This document shows, one piece after another, positions 15,682-23,621 of a stretch of DNA of 33,320 bases. The position numbers and the translations under genes were made by a program. Each line of letters starts with the position of its first letter. Within the stretch, counting starts at the first letter, position 1. The notes under the pieces were generated by a model. That model was not told the origin of the DNA and made no database searches. It worked only from the letters and a program-made list of their open reading frames with translations. The stretch lies in NCBI GenBank assembly GCA_013003535.1, contig JABDIY010000025.1, forward strand, positions 1 to 33,320. Reading direction: 5' to 3'. The stretch comes from Acidimicrobiales bacterium. GTDB taxonomy: Bacteria > Actinomycetota > Acidimicrobiia > Acidimicrobiales > SZUA-35.

Positions 15682-16494
15682 CTAGAGGTACACGCCGGCG
15701 ATTTCCGGGAGATCGTGAACGATGTCGAAATGGTTCCGGCCGGTAATCTCTCGCAGTTCCACGGCGGCACCGCGCTCCTCGAGAGCGGCGGCGAACACGC
15801 GGCTCTGCTGTTTGAAAGCTTCGGTTTCGATCTCGCCCCAGACGATGGTGAATGCTGGGTCTCGCTTCACGGGTGGGAGAGCGAGAAGTGGGCTGGCGCT
15901 CCGGGCCGTCTCGACGTCCATACCCAGCTCATCGTTGATGTAGGTGCCAACCAATGGCTGCAGGTCATACACCCCAGACAGGAGGACGGCGCGGTGCACC
16001 GATTCACGCAATGCCACCCATGCAGCCAAATGGGCACCGGCCGAGGAGCCCGAGACCGTTAGTCGGGAGGCGTCGCCGTTACAGACGTTGACGAGAACCC
16101 ACCGCGCCGCGGTGCGAGCCTGATCGATGATCTGAGGGACGGTGGCATGGGGCGCCAGGGTGTAGCCGGCGGCCACGTAGGTGACGCCCGTGGAAGAAAA
16201 GCTGATCGCCGGGAACGACGCCTCGGCCTTGGAGAGTTCCTGCCAGTAGCCGCCGTGGAAGAACAGGTGGACCGGGCCCGAGTTGAGGGGATTGGCGGGT
16301 TCGAAGATGTCGAGAGCCTCGGCGTCGCTGGAGCCGTATCGTTCTGTTCGGTAGGGGATCAAGTCCCGTGCTCCTGCGCTTTCTGCGACGTACCTGGCGA
16401 TGAACGGTGCTATGTCATAGATACAGCTGCTGGGCGAATAGGCCCGCTCTCGCTCAGCCCGCCCGGCGGGAAAGATGATCTCAGAAGCGGGCAC
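15682..16494 (-). CDS. Kynurenine formamidase, alpha/beta-hydrolase (AFMID-like) type
   Basis: A 270-residue alpha/beta hydrolase. The oxyanion motif HGGYW (80-84) and the nucleophile motif GSSAG with Ser151 match arylformamidases of the AFMID/esterase group, and the C-terminal NHFDIV supplies the catalytic histidine. It would hydrolyse N-formylkynurenine, the product of the adjacent tryptophan dioxygenase, to kynurenine and formate. The GTG at 16494 is chosen, giving a 14-base overlap with the dioxygenase gene; a longer reading from 16554 would run deep into that gene. It is the last gene of the operon. It is unrelated in fold to the cyclase-type KynB of pseudomonads. Assignment rests on motifs plus context. 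Confidence 0.85.
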   Translation of the reverse strand: MPASEIIFPAGRAERERAYSPSSCIYDIAPFIARYVAESAGARDLIPYRTERYGSSDAEALDIFEPANPLNSGPVHLFFHGGYWQELSKAEASFPAISFSSTGVTYVAAGYTLAPHATVPQIIDQARTAARWVLVNVCNGDASRLTVSGSSAGAHLAAWVALRESVHRAVLLSGVYDLQPLVGTYINDELGMDVETARSASPLLALPPVKRDPAFTIVWGEIETEAFKQQSRVFAAALEERGAAVELREITGRNHFDIVHDLPEIAGVYL

Positions 16495-17290
16495 GAATAT
16501 CCCAAAGATCGGGGAAGGCCGGCTTGAAAAGCGTGGTCTGGAGGTAGGCCGCACCCAAGGAGCCGCCGGTCCCCATCTTGGTCCCGATCGTGCGCTGCAC
16601 CATCTTCACGTGCCGGTATCGCCATTCCTGCAACCCTTCGTCCAGATCGGTGAGGCTTTCGCAGAACTCGGCTAGCGCCGGATCATTCAAATAGATATTG
16701 ATCAGTGTTTCCTGCACTTCCTCTGAGGCTGTCACCGGTTGCGAAACATCACGCTCGAGAACGTACGAAGGGATTGGGTGACCCGAGCGATCGAGGTAGG
16801 CCAGGAACCGATCCCACGCTGACGGCGCCTCGAGGCGCCGGAGCAAGCGGGCATGCTCGGTCGGATTGTGCGCGAACCGTTCCACATGAGCAGGATCTTT
16901 CATACCCAGGAGAAACTCCAACTCCCGGAACTGAACACTCTGAAAGCCGCTGGCGTTGGCCAGGAAGTGCCGGAACGAATCAAACTCCAAGGGCGTCATG
17001 GTTTCCAGAACATCCAATTGCGCAACCAAGATCTTCAGGATTTTCAGAACACGCTTCAGCTGATGTCCTCCCCGGTGGGGCGCATCGTTGTCGAGGTGGT
17101 CCACCATGTGATCCAGTTCGTGCAAGACCTGCTTGAACCAGAGTTCGTACACCTGGTGGATGATGATGAACAACGTCTCGTCATGTTCAGGCGGATCGGA
17201 GGCAACCTGTTGGAGCGACAGCAACTCCGGGATCTTCAAGTAGGACCCGTAGGTGACTTCCGGGCTCATCTCGTTTTCATAGCTGGTCAC
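16481..17290 (-). CDS. kynA: Tryptophan 2,3-dioxygenase
   Basis: A 269-residue haem protein that opens the indole ring of L-tryptophan to N-formylkynurenine. Clear family blocks are YGSYLKIPELLSLQ (14-27), FIIIHQVYELWFKQ with His45 (the substrate-contacting histidine), SGFQSVQFRELEFLLG, and RYRHVKMVQRTIG with His227 as the axial haem ligand, followed by GTGGSLGAAYLQ. The length is close to that of bacterial enzymes. Its GTG start overlaps the stop of the monooxygenase gene as GTGA. It catalyses the first step of the pathway although it is sixth in transcription order. Confidence 0.96.
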   Translation of the reverse strand: MTSYENEMSPEVTYGSYLKIPELLSLQQVASDPPEHDETLFIIIHQVYELWFKQVLHELDHMVDHLDNDAPHRGGHQLKRVLKILKILVAQLDVLETMTPLEFDSFRHFLANASGFQSVQFRELEFLLGMKDPAHVERFAHNPTEHARLLRRLEAPSAWDRFLAYLDRSGHPIPSYVLERDVSQPVTASEEVQETLINIYLNDPALAEFCESLTDLDEGLQEWRYRHVKMVQRTIGTKMGTGGSLGAAYLQTTLFKPAFPDLWDIRARF

Positions 17291-18699
17291 GAGACATCTC
17301 CTGCTGTTGGAGCGGCGGGGAACTCGGCCGCCGGTAGCGGAGCCAGTTGCGACACAAGGGACGCGGCACGCTCAAAATCCACTTCGTCCACGCTGCTGAT
17401 GCCATCGGTGAGGGTGTTGAGAATCTGCGCTTGAGCGGCGGCACGGGCCGCTACCTCGGCATACGGGATGGTGGAGAACATCACCATTCCGTAGCGGGCG
17501 GCATATCGGTTCGGATGGCGTTGCTGCAACTCCAGTGCCAGCTCCCGCTTGAGAAGATAGGACGGGTCCACAACACCGGCCCGCATCTCCACGTAGTTGT
17601 CCAGGGCCATGTCTGCGATCGCGTCCGCATCAGGCTTGCGTTGAGCTGAGAACGCCGCCAGGGCCCCGGCCAGATCCTGGGATTCCTTGTCGAGGTGGCG
17701 GACAAGTTCGGCTGCAGATTCCATAGCAGCGTTCATGCCCTGTCCGTGGAAGGGCACGATCGCATGGGCCGCATCGCCCAGGATCACCGATCGATCAGCG
17801 TGGCTCCATGGGCGACACCGGATAGTTGAGAGCGTGCCGGTTGGATTGGTGATGAACTGTTCAACAAGGTTCGGGACCAAGGCCGCAAAGGTCGGGAACT
17901 CGCGGTTGAAGAACGTCTCGATCGACACCGGCGAATCGAGTTCGGCGAAGCTTCCGCCCGCGGCAGCAATGCCTGGCTCGTTGGGGAGGAAAAGCGTGGC
18001 GGTGAAGTCCTTTTGGGGGTTGGCCAGTGCGATCAACATGAAGTCGCCCCGGGGCCATATGTGGAGTGCGTTGGGGTCGAGCCGGAACTCCCCGTCGTCG
18101 CCCGCCGCGATAGTGAGCTCCTTGTAGCCGTGGTCCAGAGGTTGTTCGCTAACCACACCGTCGTTTGCGGCGATGGTTGCCGCCCGCACCAACGAGTTGG
18201 CTCCGTCGGCTCCCATCACCAGCCCGAATTGTCGGTCGATCGTCTCCTCACCAACGGTGAACCGGAGCGAGCCACCGTCGAGGTCAACTTCTCGCAGGCG
18301 GTGTTCGAAGTGAAACCTCACCCTCCCGGTGTTTTCGGCGGCGTCGAGCAGAATGGCGTTGAGATCCCGGCGGTTGACCGAGTGGATGACCTCGTGATCC
18401 TGCAGCCCGTACCGCTGCAACGACGGCTTCCCGTCGCTGTGCACCATGCGGCCGATCATGCGGATCGTGATCCCAGCGACCTCATTCTCGATTCCGGCCT
18501 CGCGAAGGGCCACGATGCCTCTGGTGGCAAGGGCGAGGTTGATGGACCGCCCGCCGTCGAAGCTGTGCGTTCGTAGGTCTGGTCGGCTCTCGTACACCTC
18601 TACCTGATGCCCTCGTTTGGCAAGGTACAACGCCAGCAGCGAACCGGCCGGTCCCGCCCCCACCACAACCAGCGGTCCGACGGTGCGGAGGGTGCTCAC
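17287..18699 (-). CDS. kmo: Kynurenine 3-monooxygenase
   Basis: A 470-residue FAD-dependent aromatic hydroxylase that converts kynurenine to 3-hydroxykynurenine with NADPH and oxygen. The N-terminal FAD motif VVVGAGPAGSLLALYLAKRG (12-31), the DRSVILGDAAHAIVPFHGQG block that contacts FAD, and the HSFDGGRSINLALATRG stretch are characteristic of KMO. The GTG start overlaps the kynureninase stop as GTGA, and its own stop overlaps the dioxygenase start in the same way. The C-terminus may carry the membrane-associating helix known in KMOs, but a long hydrophobic segment is not obvious. Confidence 0.95.
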   Translation of the reverse strand: MSTLRTVGPLVVVGAGPAGSLLALYLAKRGHQVEVYESRPDLRTHSFDGGRSINLALATRGIVALREAGIENEVAGITIRMIGRMVHSDGKPSLQRYGLQDHEVIHSVNRRDLNAILLDAAENTGRVRFHFEHRLREVDLDGGSLRFTVGEETIDRQFGLVMGADGANSLVRAATIAANDGVVSEQPLDHGYKELTIAAGDDGEFRLDPNALHIWPRGDFMLIALANPQKDFTATLFLPNEPGIAAAGGSFAELDSPVSIETFFNREFPTFAALVPNLVEQFITNPTGTLSTIRCRPWSHADRSVILGDAAHAIVPFHGQGMNAAMESAAELVRHLDKESQDLAGALAAFSAQRKPDADAIADMALDNYVEMRAGVVDPSYLLKRELALELQQRHPNRYAARYGMVMFSTIPYAEVAARAAAQAQILNTLTDGISSVDEVDFERAASLVSQLAPLPAAEFPAAPTAGDVS

Positions 18700-19988
18700 G
18701 GGAGCAGATCCTTCAGGATTGCCACGAACCGGTGGATATCGACAAATGTGTTGTAAAGGGGGACCGGTGCCACTCGAATCACGTTGGGATAGCGCCAGTC
18801 ACATCGAACCCCGGCCGTCTCGAGGGCTTCATAGACAGCTCGGCCGTCCACCCCTGGCATGGTGATGCTGAGCGCAAACTGGGCACCCCGATCGGCCAAT
18901 TCAGTGGGCGTAAGGTTGAGGATCTTGGTGTCAAGCTCTTCATTCAGGAGGTAGTCGAGGTAACGAATTTGCCGCTCCGATTTGTGTCGTAAGACGGTGA
19001 TCCCGCCGGCCTCGTCGATCAACTCGAGACTGCCTCGGAGAGCGGCCATGGACAAGATCGGGGCATTGGACAGCTGCCAGGATTCCACGGTGGGGATCGG
19101 TTCATAGACCGTCTCCATTTGAAACCGCGTGTCCTTTCTGGTGCCCCACCAGCCCAGAAACTTCGGCAGATCCGGGGTCCGGAGATGGCGTTCGTGCACG
19201 AATGCGCCGCCAACCCCGCCCGGTCCGCTGTTGAGGTATTTGTAAGTGCACCAGGCGGCGAAGTCGGCCCCCCAATTGTGAAGATCCAAGGGCACATTGC
19301 CAACCGCATGAGCGAGGTCGAAACCGACCTTCGCGCCAACCGCATGCCCGGCTGCCACGATCCCGGCCATGGGGAGAACCTGACCGGTGTAGTACTGAAC
19401 GCCGGGTAGCATCACAAGCGCCAATTCGTCGCCGCATTCGGCGATTGCGTTGAACAGGTCATCCGGATCGATGGTGGCTGCACCTTGGCGGGGACCCACC
19501 GTGACGAGACATTTTGCGGGGTCACCACCGTGAAATCGAATCTGAGACTCGACAGCGAAGTGATCCGAGGGAAATGCGTGTTCTTCGATCAGGATTTTGC
19601 GACGTGTTCCCTCCGGTCGGTAGAAGCTGACCATGAGGAGGTGTAAGTTCACCGTGAGCGAATTCATCGCAACCACCTCCTCGGGTCGGGCCCCCACGAT
19701 TCGGGCCAACGGTTCTGTGAGCAGCTCGTGGTAGGGCTCCCAGGCCAGTTCGCCGGTGAAGTGTCCCTCCACTCCCAGGGAACCCCAGCGCTCCATTTCA
19801 GTTGTCACATAGTTCCGGGCTCTGTGCGGCATCGCCCCCAGCGAGTTGCCGACGAGATAAATCGTTTCGTTGCCGTCAGCGTCGGTCGGGATAGCGAACT
19901 CGGCCCGGTAGCGGGCCAAGGTATCGGCTGCGTCAAGCTGCTCGGCGCACGCCAGTGAGGCATCGAATACCACGGATTCTCCGCTCAC
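18696..19988 (-). CDS. kynU: Kynureninase
   Basis: A 430-residue pyridoxal-phosphate enzyme that cleaves 3-hydroxykynurenine (or kynurenine) to 3-hydroxyanthranilate (or anthranilate) and alanine. YLVGNSLGAMP near the N-terminus, VGFDLAHAVGNVPLDLH with its cofactor-binding Asp, and CTYKYLNSGPGGVGG with Lys250 as the PLP lysine are diagnostic. RVAPVPLYNTF near the C-terminus also fits. The GTG start overlaps the decarboxylase stop as GTGA. The presence of the monooxygenase and the 3-hydroxyanthranilate dioxygenase suggests that 3-hydroxykynurenine is the main substrate. Confidence 0.95.
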   Translation of the reverse strand: MSGESVVFDASLACAEQLDAADTLARYRAEFAIPTDADGNETIYLVGNSLGAMPHRARNYVTTEMERWGSLGVEGHFTGELAWEPYHELLTEPLARIVGARPEEVVAMNSLTVNLHLLMVSFYRPEGTRRKILIEEHAFPSDHFAVESQIRFHGGDPAKCLVTVGPRQGAATIDPDDLFNAIAECGDELALVMLPGVQYYTGQVLPMAGIVAAGHAVGAKVGFDLAHAVGNVPLDLHNWGADFAAWCTYKYLNSGPGGVGGAFVHERHLRTPDLPKFLGWWGTRKDTRFQMETVYEPIPTVESWQLSNAPILSMAALRGSLELIDEAGGITVLRHKSERQIRYLDYLLNEELDTKILNLTPTELADRGAQFALSITMPGVDGRAVYEALETAGVRCDWRYPNVIRVAPVPLYNTFVDIHRFVAILKDLLP

Positions 19989-21019
19989 TGGAGGCCACCG
20001 GCGTTCAGAGAGAAGAAGGCGTCGGCGTTGGTAAATCGCAATGCATCCCGGGTGGGTTCGTCCAGGAAGGCTGCCCTATCGATCACTGCACCAGGATCCT
20101 CTTCCCCGAGGGGAAAGGGATAGTCCGACCCCATCATGATCCGTTCGGTTCCCATCACAGCCGCCAGGTGAGCTAGCGCCGGTTCGTCGAAGACGGCGGA
20201 GTCAACACAGAAACGGTCGGTGTAGGACGACGGGGGATTGGGGCAGTCCGTGCGGATGATGTCTCGGCGACGCCAGGCGTTGTCGACCCGGGCGATCTGG
20301 GCGGCGAAGTTTCCGCCGCCATGGGCAAAGCAAATCTTCAAACTTCGGGGCAGACGCTCGAAGGCGCCAGAGAGAATGAGCGAAAGGATGGCAAGGTGCG
20401 TTTCAGCCGGCATCCCCACCAACCACTTCAACATGTATTTGGTCATTCGGTCCGGGGCCATGGTGTTCCACGGATGGACGAAAACGGCGATGTCCTCGGT
20501 GGCGCAGTGGTGAAGAAACCGCACCAGTTCGAGGTCATCGAGATTGCGGCCATCAATATGGTTCCCGATGTGCACGCCAACGTGACCGTTGTCCTTGGCC
20601 CGGCTCACCTCGCGGCAGGCGGCGTCGATGTCTTGGAGCGGCGCATGACTTAGCGGACGAAGCCGAACCGGATCGATCTCACACATCTCCGATGCCATGT
20701 CGTTGATTTTGGCGGCCCAGCGTTCGCCGATACTGGGAGCGCACGCATAGGAGAACAGGATCGGGGTTGCCGAGATCACTTGGATCGTGGTTCCCGTTCG
20801 GTCCATTTCCGCCAGGCGGGCGGCGGGATCCCAGAGCGGAGCCTCCACCGGTCGGTACTCGTGGTCCCCGCTCATCATGAAGCCGGTGCCGTCGCCGTTG
20901 TCCCGCAGCCACGGCGCATCGGGACTGCACAGAATGGCCGCATCCTCCTTGCTCAGCGCAGGGAAGAAGTGGGAGTGAACGTCGATCCGCCGAGCCCGGA
21001 CGGTCACTGCTTCGGTCAC
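19985..21019 (-). CDS. nbaD: 2-Amino-3-carboxymuconate-6-semialdehyde decarboxylase (ACMSD)
   Basis: A 344-residue amidohydrolase-fold decarboxylase. The zinc-binding HxH is seen in RIDVHSHFFP (His15, His17), further metal or active-site residues in FAHGGGNFAAQ, and the conserved aspartate in MGSDYPFPLGEE. It decarboxylates the ring-opened product of 3-hydroxyanthranilate to 2-aminomuconate semialdehyde, steering carbon away from quinolinate and NAD synthesis. The frame is open to 21058, but GTG 21019 is chosen because it forms the same GTGA overlap with the preceding gene as the other junctions and starts close to the family's N-terminus. Confidence 0.93.
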   Translation of the reverse strand: MTEAVTVRARRIDVHSHFFPALSKEDAAILCSPDAPWLRDNGDGTGFMMSGDHEYRPVEAPLWDPAARLAEMDRTGTTIQVISATPILFSYACAPSIGERWAAKINDMASEMCEIDPVRLRPLSHAPLQDIDAACREVSRAKDNGHVGVHIGNHIDGRNLDDLELVRFLHHCATEDIAVFVHPWNTMAPDRMTKYMLKWLVGMPAETHLAILSLILSGAFERLPRSLKICFAHGGGNFAAQIARVDNAWRRRDIIRTDCPNPPSSYTDRFCVDSAVFDEPALAHLAAVMGTERIMMGSDYPFPLGEEDPGAVIDRAAFLDEPTRDALRFTNADAFFSLNAGGLQ

Positions 21020-21543
21020 TTCTCCGGCCGAGGGTGGACGGTTCCGCAAAACGAACACGTACGGGCCGCCTCGTCTTCATAGAAGGCCTTGAACACCGGG
21101 GGGAGGTCGTCCACGATCGATTCCAGCTGCACCTCGGCCCGATGAATGAGCTGGTGGCAGTTGGGGCAGAACCATTCGAAACCGTCGACCTCGCCCTTGG
21201 GACGGGCGTATTCGATCACCATCCCGATGCTGTCTGGGTCCGGTCGTTGCGGCGAGTGGCGAACGTGGGGTGGCAGCAAGAAGACGTCACCTTCGGTGAT
21301 TGGCACGTCCCGTTCAGCGGCGCCCGGCCGGTCCCGGATCTTCAGGATCATGGTGCCCTTCAGTTGGTGGAAGAATTCGGGAAGTGGGTCGTCGTGGTAG
21401 TCGGTGCGTTCGTTGCCACCGCCGACGATCGTGACGATCATGTCGGAGTCCTCCCAGATCTGCTTGTTTGACACCGGTGGTTGGAGCGAGTCGGCGTTGT
21501 CCTCGATCCACTGCATCAGGTTGAACGGCATTTGCAGGGTCAT
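21016..21543 (-). CDS. nbaC: 3-Hydroxyanthranilate 3,4-dioxygenase
   Basis: A 175-residue cupin that opens the ring of 3-hydroxyanthranilate. Catalytic iron ligands are visible as His50, Glu56 and His96 (RTDYHDDPLPEFFHQLKG and PPHVRHSPQRP), with substrate-binding Arg46, Arg100 and Glu111. A second, rubredoxin-like iron site is present as C126-P-N-C129 and C163-S-F-C166, the bacterial two-iron form. The ATG lies one base after the RidA stop; AAGGAG, inside the end of ridA, is its ribosome binding site. The stop overlaps the ACMSD start as GTGA. Confidence 0.95.
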   Translation of the reverse strand: MTLQMPFNLMQWIEDNADSLQPPVSNKQIWEDSDMIVTIVGGGNERTDYHDDPLPEFFHQLKGTMILKIRDRPGAAERDVPITEGDVFLLPPHVRHSPQRPDPDSIGMVIEYARPKGEVDGFEWFCPNCHQLIHRAEVQLESIVDDLPPVFKAFYEDEAARTCSFCGTVHPRPEK

Positions 21544-21544
21544 G

Positions 21545-21943
21545 TCAGCTCCTTAGGGCAGCGATTGCCTTGATCTCGATGAGTAGGTAGGGGTGGGGGA
21601 GTTGGTGCACGGCCACCGTTGTACGAGCCGGTGCTTCGATGGCCGCGAAGAACTCCGCCCAGGCGAGGTTGTACGGACCGAAGTCGTTCATGTTGACCAG
21701 GAATGAGGTGACGTCGATCAGGTCGCTTCGGTCGAGCCCGATCGTGCTGAGGATCTGCTCGATGTTCTCCAGCACTGCTCTGGTTTGGACGGCGATGTCC
21801 AGTGCCGTCGTTCCCGTTTTGTCCACCTCGGCTCCGGCGAAGGTGTTGTCTGGCCGCCGCGAACTGGTGCCGGACACGAAGGCCAGGTTCCCCGCCACGC
21901 GTAGATGGGGGAAAGCGCCTCGGGGTGTTACAAGGTCAGCCAT
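21545..21943 (-). CDS. RidA family deaminase, probable 2-aminomuconate deaminase
   Basis: A 132-residue YjgF/YER057c/UK114 (RidA) protein with the catalytic arginine Arg107 in [12 protein letters not shown] and the family stretch [26 protein letters not shown]. RidA proteins hydrolyse enamines/imines. In 2-nitrobenzoate and tryptophan meta-cleavage gene sets (NbaF/AmnD) a member of this family deaminates 2-aminomuconate. As the first gene of this operon it probably does the same or clears a reactive enamine intermediate. A general housekeeping RidA is the alternative. AACAAT lies at -12 to -7 before the ATG, so the operon mRNA may be leaderless. Confidence 0.82.
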   Translation of the reverse strand: MADLVTPRGAFPHLRVAGNLAFVSGTSSRRPDNTFAGAEVDKTGTTALDIAVQTRAVLENIEQILSTIGLDRSDLIDVTSFLVNMNDFGPYNLAWAEFFAAIEAPARTTVAVHQLPHPYLLIEIKAIAALRS

Positions 21944-22093
21944 GGTGTGATTGTTGCAGATCGGCCGGACCGGAGCCTAAGGCTCGCCGCAGCAACACGG
22001 GTCGTGGCAGCCCGAAAGGGTTGAGGGTCCCGGCACCCGTCGCGGGACCGTCCCCAGAATTCCACTGTCACACCCCCTAGCGATAATATAAGC
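21944..22093. promoter_or_regulatory. Divergent control region of the kynurenine operon and HNH gene
   Basis: This 150-base stretch holds a candidate -10 box AACAAT for the minus strand (21950-21955) and GATAAT for the plus strand (22082-22087), each at -12 to -7 of its gene. Between them are GAGCCT-A-AGGCTC (21973-21985), TGTTGC/GCAACA arms (21952-21957, 21992-21997) and a seven-pair repeat GGTCCCG/CGGGACC (22026-22032, 22043-22049). These could be operators; no regulator gene is adjacent. Confidence 0.45.
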
Positions 22094-23557
22094 ATGACTT
22101 CCCCGGCGGGAAATACAGGAATCGGCTTGTTGGGGGCGGAGCGGAATGCGATCCATGTCGCCGCAGCAGGTTTGGTGAAGCTCGCTTCGATCGATCCAGA
22201 GACCATGTCCCGGGAGGACCTGGCCGATGCGGTGGCCGTTTTGTCGGCCGCCAGTGAGCGGGTAGCTATGATGGCCGGTCGATTCATGGATGTTGGCGAG
22301 CAGACGGCGGCATCGCTCACCAAAGGAGAGAGGTCCATGATTTCTTTGGTGTCTTCTCGTACGCATCTCTCCCGCCGGCGGGCTGGTCAACTGTTGCGGG
22401 CCGGAACCATCAAACACCGGTTCCGACACTTTCATGAGGCGTTGATGCAGGGCCGGATCACTACCGGTCATACCGATCTGATCGTGCGGTTGGCAAAGCG
22501 GTGCGATTCGGTTCAGTTGGCTCGGTCGGAGAAGGCGTTGGCTGCCCTCGCGGTGCTGTGCACGCCAGAGGAGTTTCAGGACAAGCTCGCCGTTTGGGAA
22601 GCGGCTGCGGACCCCACCGAGCATCTTGATAAATTCATTCGAGCGCAGGCTCGCCGGAACTTCAGCTGGGCCAAGGACGTGTTCGGCAATATCCACTTCG
22701 GTGGCACGTTCGAACCATTGGTTGGTGAGCAGATCGTTGACGCACTCCTGGACCGTCGAACTCAGTTGGTTGCGCAGGACCCCGAGTTGAAGGGAACGGC
22801 CGCCAATCACGATGCCCTCGTCAACCTCATCTTGGGGGACCCAGCGCCCAATGCTCACATCGAGATCATCTATCCCAAGACAAACGAAGAACCGCTGGCT
22901 CCACAGGCAGACCAGGCTTCGTATCAACCAGCGGACCTCGAAACTGACGAGGTTCCGGAAGCTGATGCCCGTGACCTCGCAGAGATCAACGAGGAACAGC
23001 AGCTGATCCACACCGCAATAGGGCTACTGGGTTGGCTCAACCATCTTTCTGGTCGGCCCGCCCCTACCGATACACCTTCGGTGCCCTGCTACCGGGACAC
23101 CACGTTCAAGTCGATCATCTATCCCACCTCGGCTGCTGGAGTACCGATCCCTCCGGCGATCGTCGAGCACATAGCCGCCACCGGCCGGGTTCGCTACCAC
23201 GCCCTCGATGCGGCGGGGAAGCTTGTTCATGACAGGTTGGCCGGCCGGCATTTCACCACGAATCAGCGCAGAATGATCCGGTTGCGAGACAACCATTGTC
23301 AACATCGCGGCTGCCGCATGCCAGCGCGATACTGCCACTACGACCACATCACTCCTTGGTCGGTCGGTGGGCCCACGCTGGTGTCCAATGGTCAGCTGCT
23401 CTGTGGTTTGCACCACCGCTGGAAACACCGATGTGATCCACTACCTCGCCACACAAGATCGTCGCAGTCGACGACTCCCCGGTACTGGCCAAATCACCCC
23501 CATAAGTCCTCAGGGAAACGTCCCGGATGGCCGGGGTCATTGTTCGCCCGGGGATAG
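22094..23557 (+). CDS. DUF222 / HNH endonuclease-domain protein (13E12 repeat family)
   Basis: A 487-residue protein with a long helical DUF222 region (about residues 20-330) and a C-terminal HNH nuclease domain (about 391-440): LRDNHCQHRGC, then HYDHITPWSVGGPT, then NGQLLCGLHHRWKH. The paired cysteines and the His/Asn/His set are intact. This family is abundant in actinobacteria, often in many copies per genome, and its biological role is not established; mobility has been suggested. The C-terminal 45 residues are Arg/Pro/Ser-rich and unlike the usual ending of the family. The start lacks a ribosome binding site and follows GATAAT at -12, so it is probably leaderless. Confidence 0.88.
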   Translation: MTSPAGNTGIGLLGAERNAIHVAAAGLVKLASIDPETMSREDLADAVAVLSAASERVAMMAGRFMDVGEQTAASLTKGERSMISLVSSRTHLSRRRAGQLLRAGTIKHRFRHFHEALMQGRITTGHTDLIVRLAKRCDSVQLARSEKALAALAVLCTPEEFQDKLAVWEAAADPTEHLDKFIRAQARRNFSWAKDVFGNIHFGGTFEPLVGEQIVDALLDRRTQLVAQDPELKGTAANHDALVNLILGDPAPNAHIEIIYPKTNEEPLAPQADQASYQPADLETDEVPEADARDLAEINEEQQLIHTAIGLLGWLNHLSGRPAPTDTPSVPCYRDTTFKSIIYPTSAAGVPIPPAIVEHIAATGRVRYHALDAAGKLVHDRLAGRHFTTNQRRMIRLRDNHCQHRGCRMPARYCHYDHITPWSVGGPTLVSNGQLLCGLHHRWKHRCDPLPRHTRSSQSTTPRYWPNHPHKSSGKRPGWPGSLFARG

Positions 23558-23609
23558 CTCGAGCCCAAAGATGCCCTAAGGCTCTGCTCGTTGATGGCTG
23601 ACTACCACA

Positions 23610-23615
23610 TACTCT
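23610..23615 (+). promoter_or_regulatory. -10 box (TACTCT) of the DUF2157 operon, leaderless start
   Basis: TACTCT is at -12 to -7 relative to ATG 23622. This spacing favours that ATG over the GTG directly before it. No clear -35 box is present. Confidence 0.5.
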
Positions 23616-23621
23616 GGAGTG

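Noticed and set aside
15682-16554. Longer formamidase starting at ATG 16554
   Set aside because: It would overlap the tryptophan dioxygenase by 74 bases and add Arg/Pro/Ser-rich residues typical of an out-of-frame shadow.
21020-21058. Longer N-terminus of the ACMS decarboxylase
   Set aside because: It would overlap the dioxygenase gene by 43 bases, and GTG 21019 repeats the GTGA junction used throughout the operon.
23430-23557. Frameshift near the C-terminus of the HNH protein
   Set aside because: The last 45 residues are atypical, but neither other frame gives a better family ending, so I see no evidence for a frameshift.
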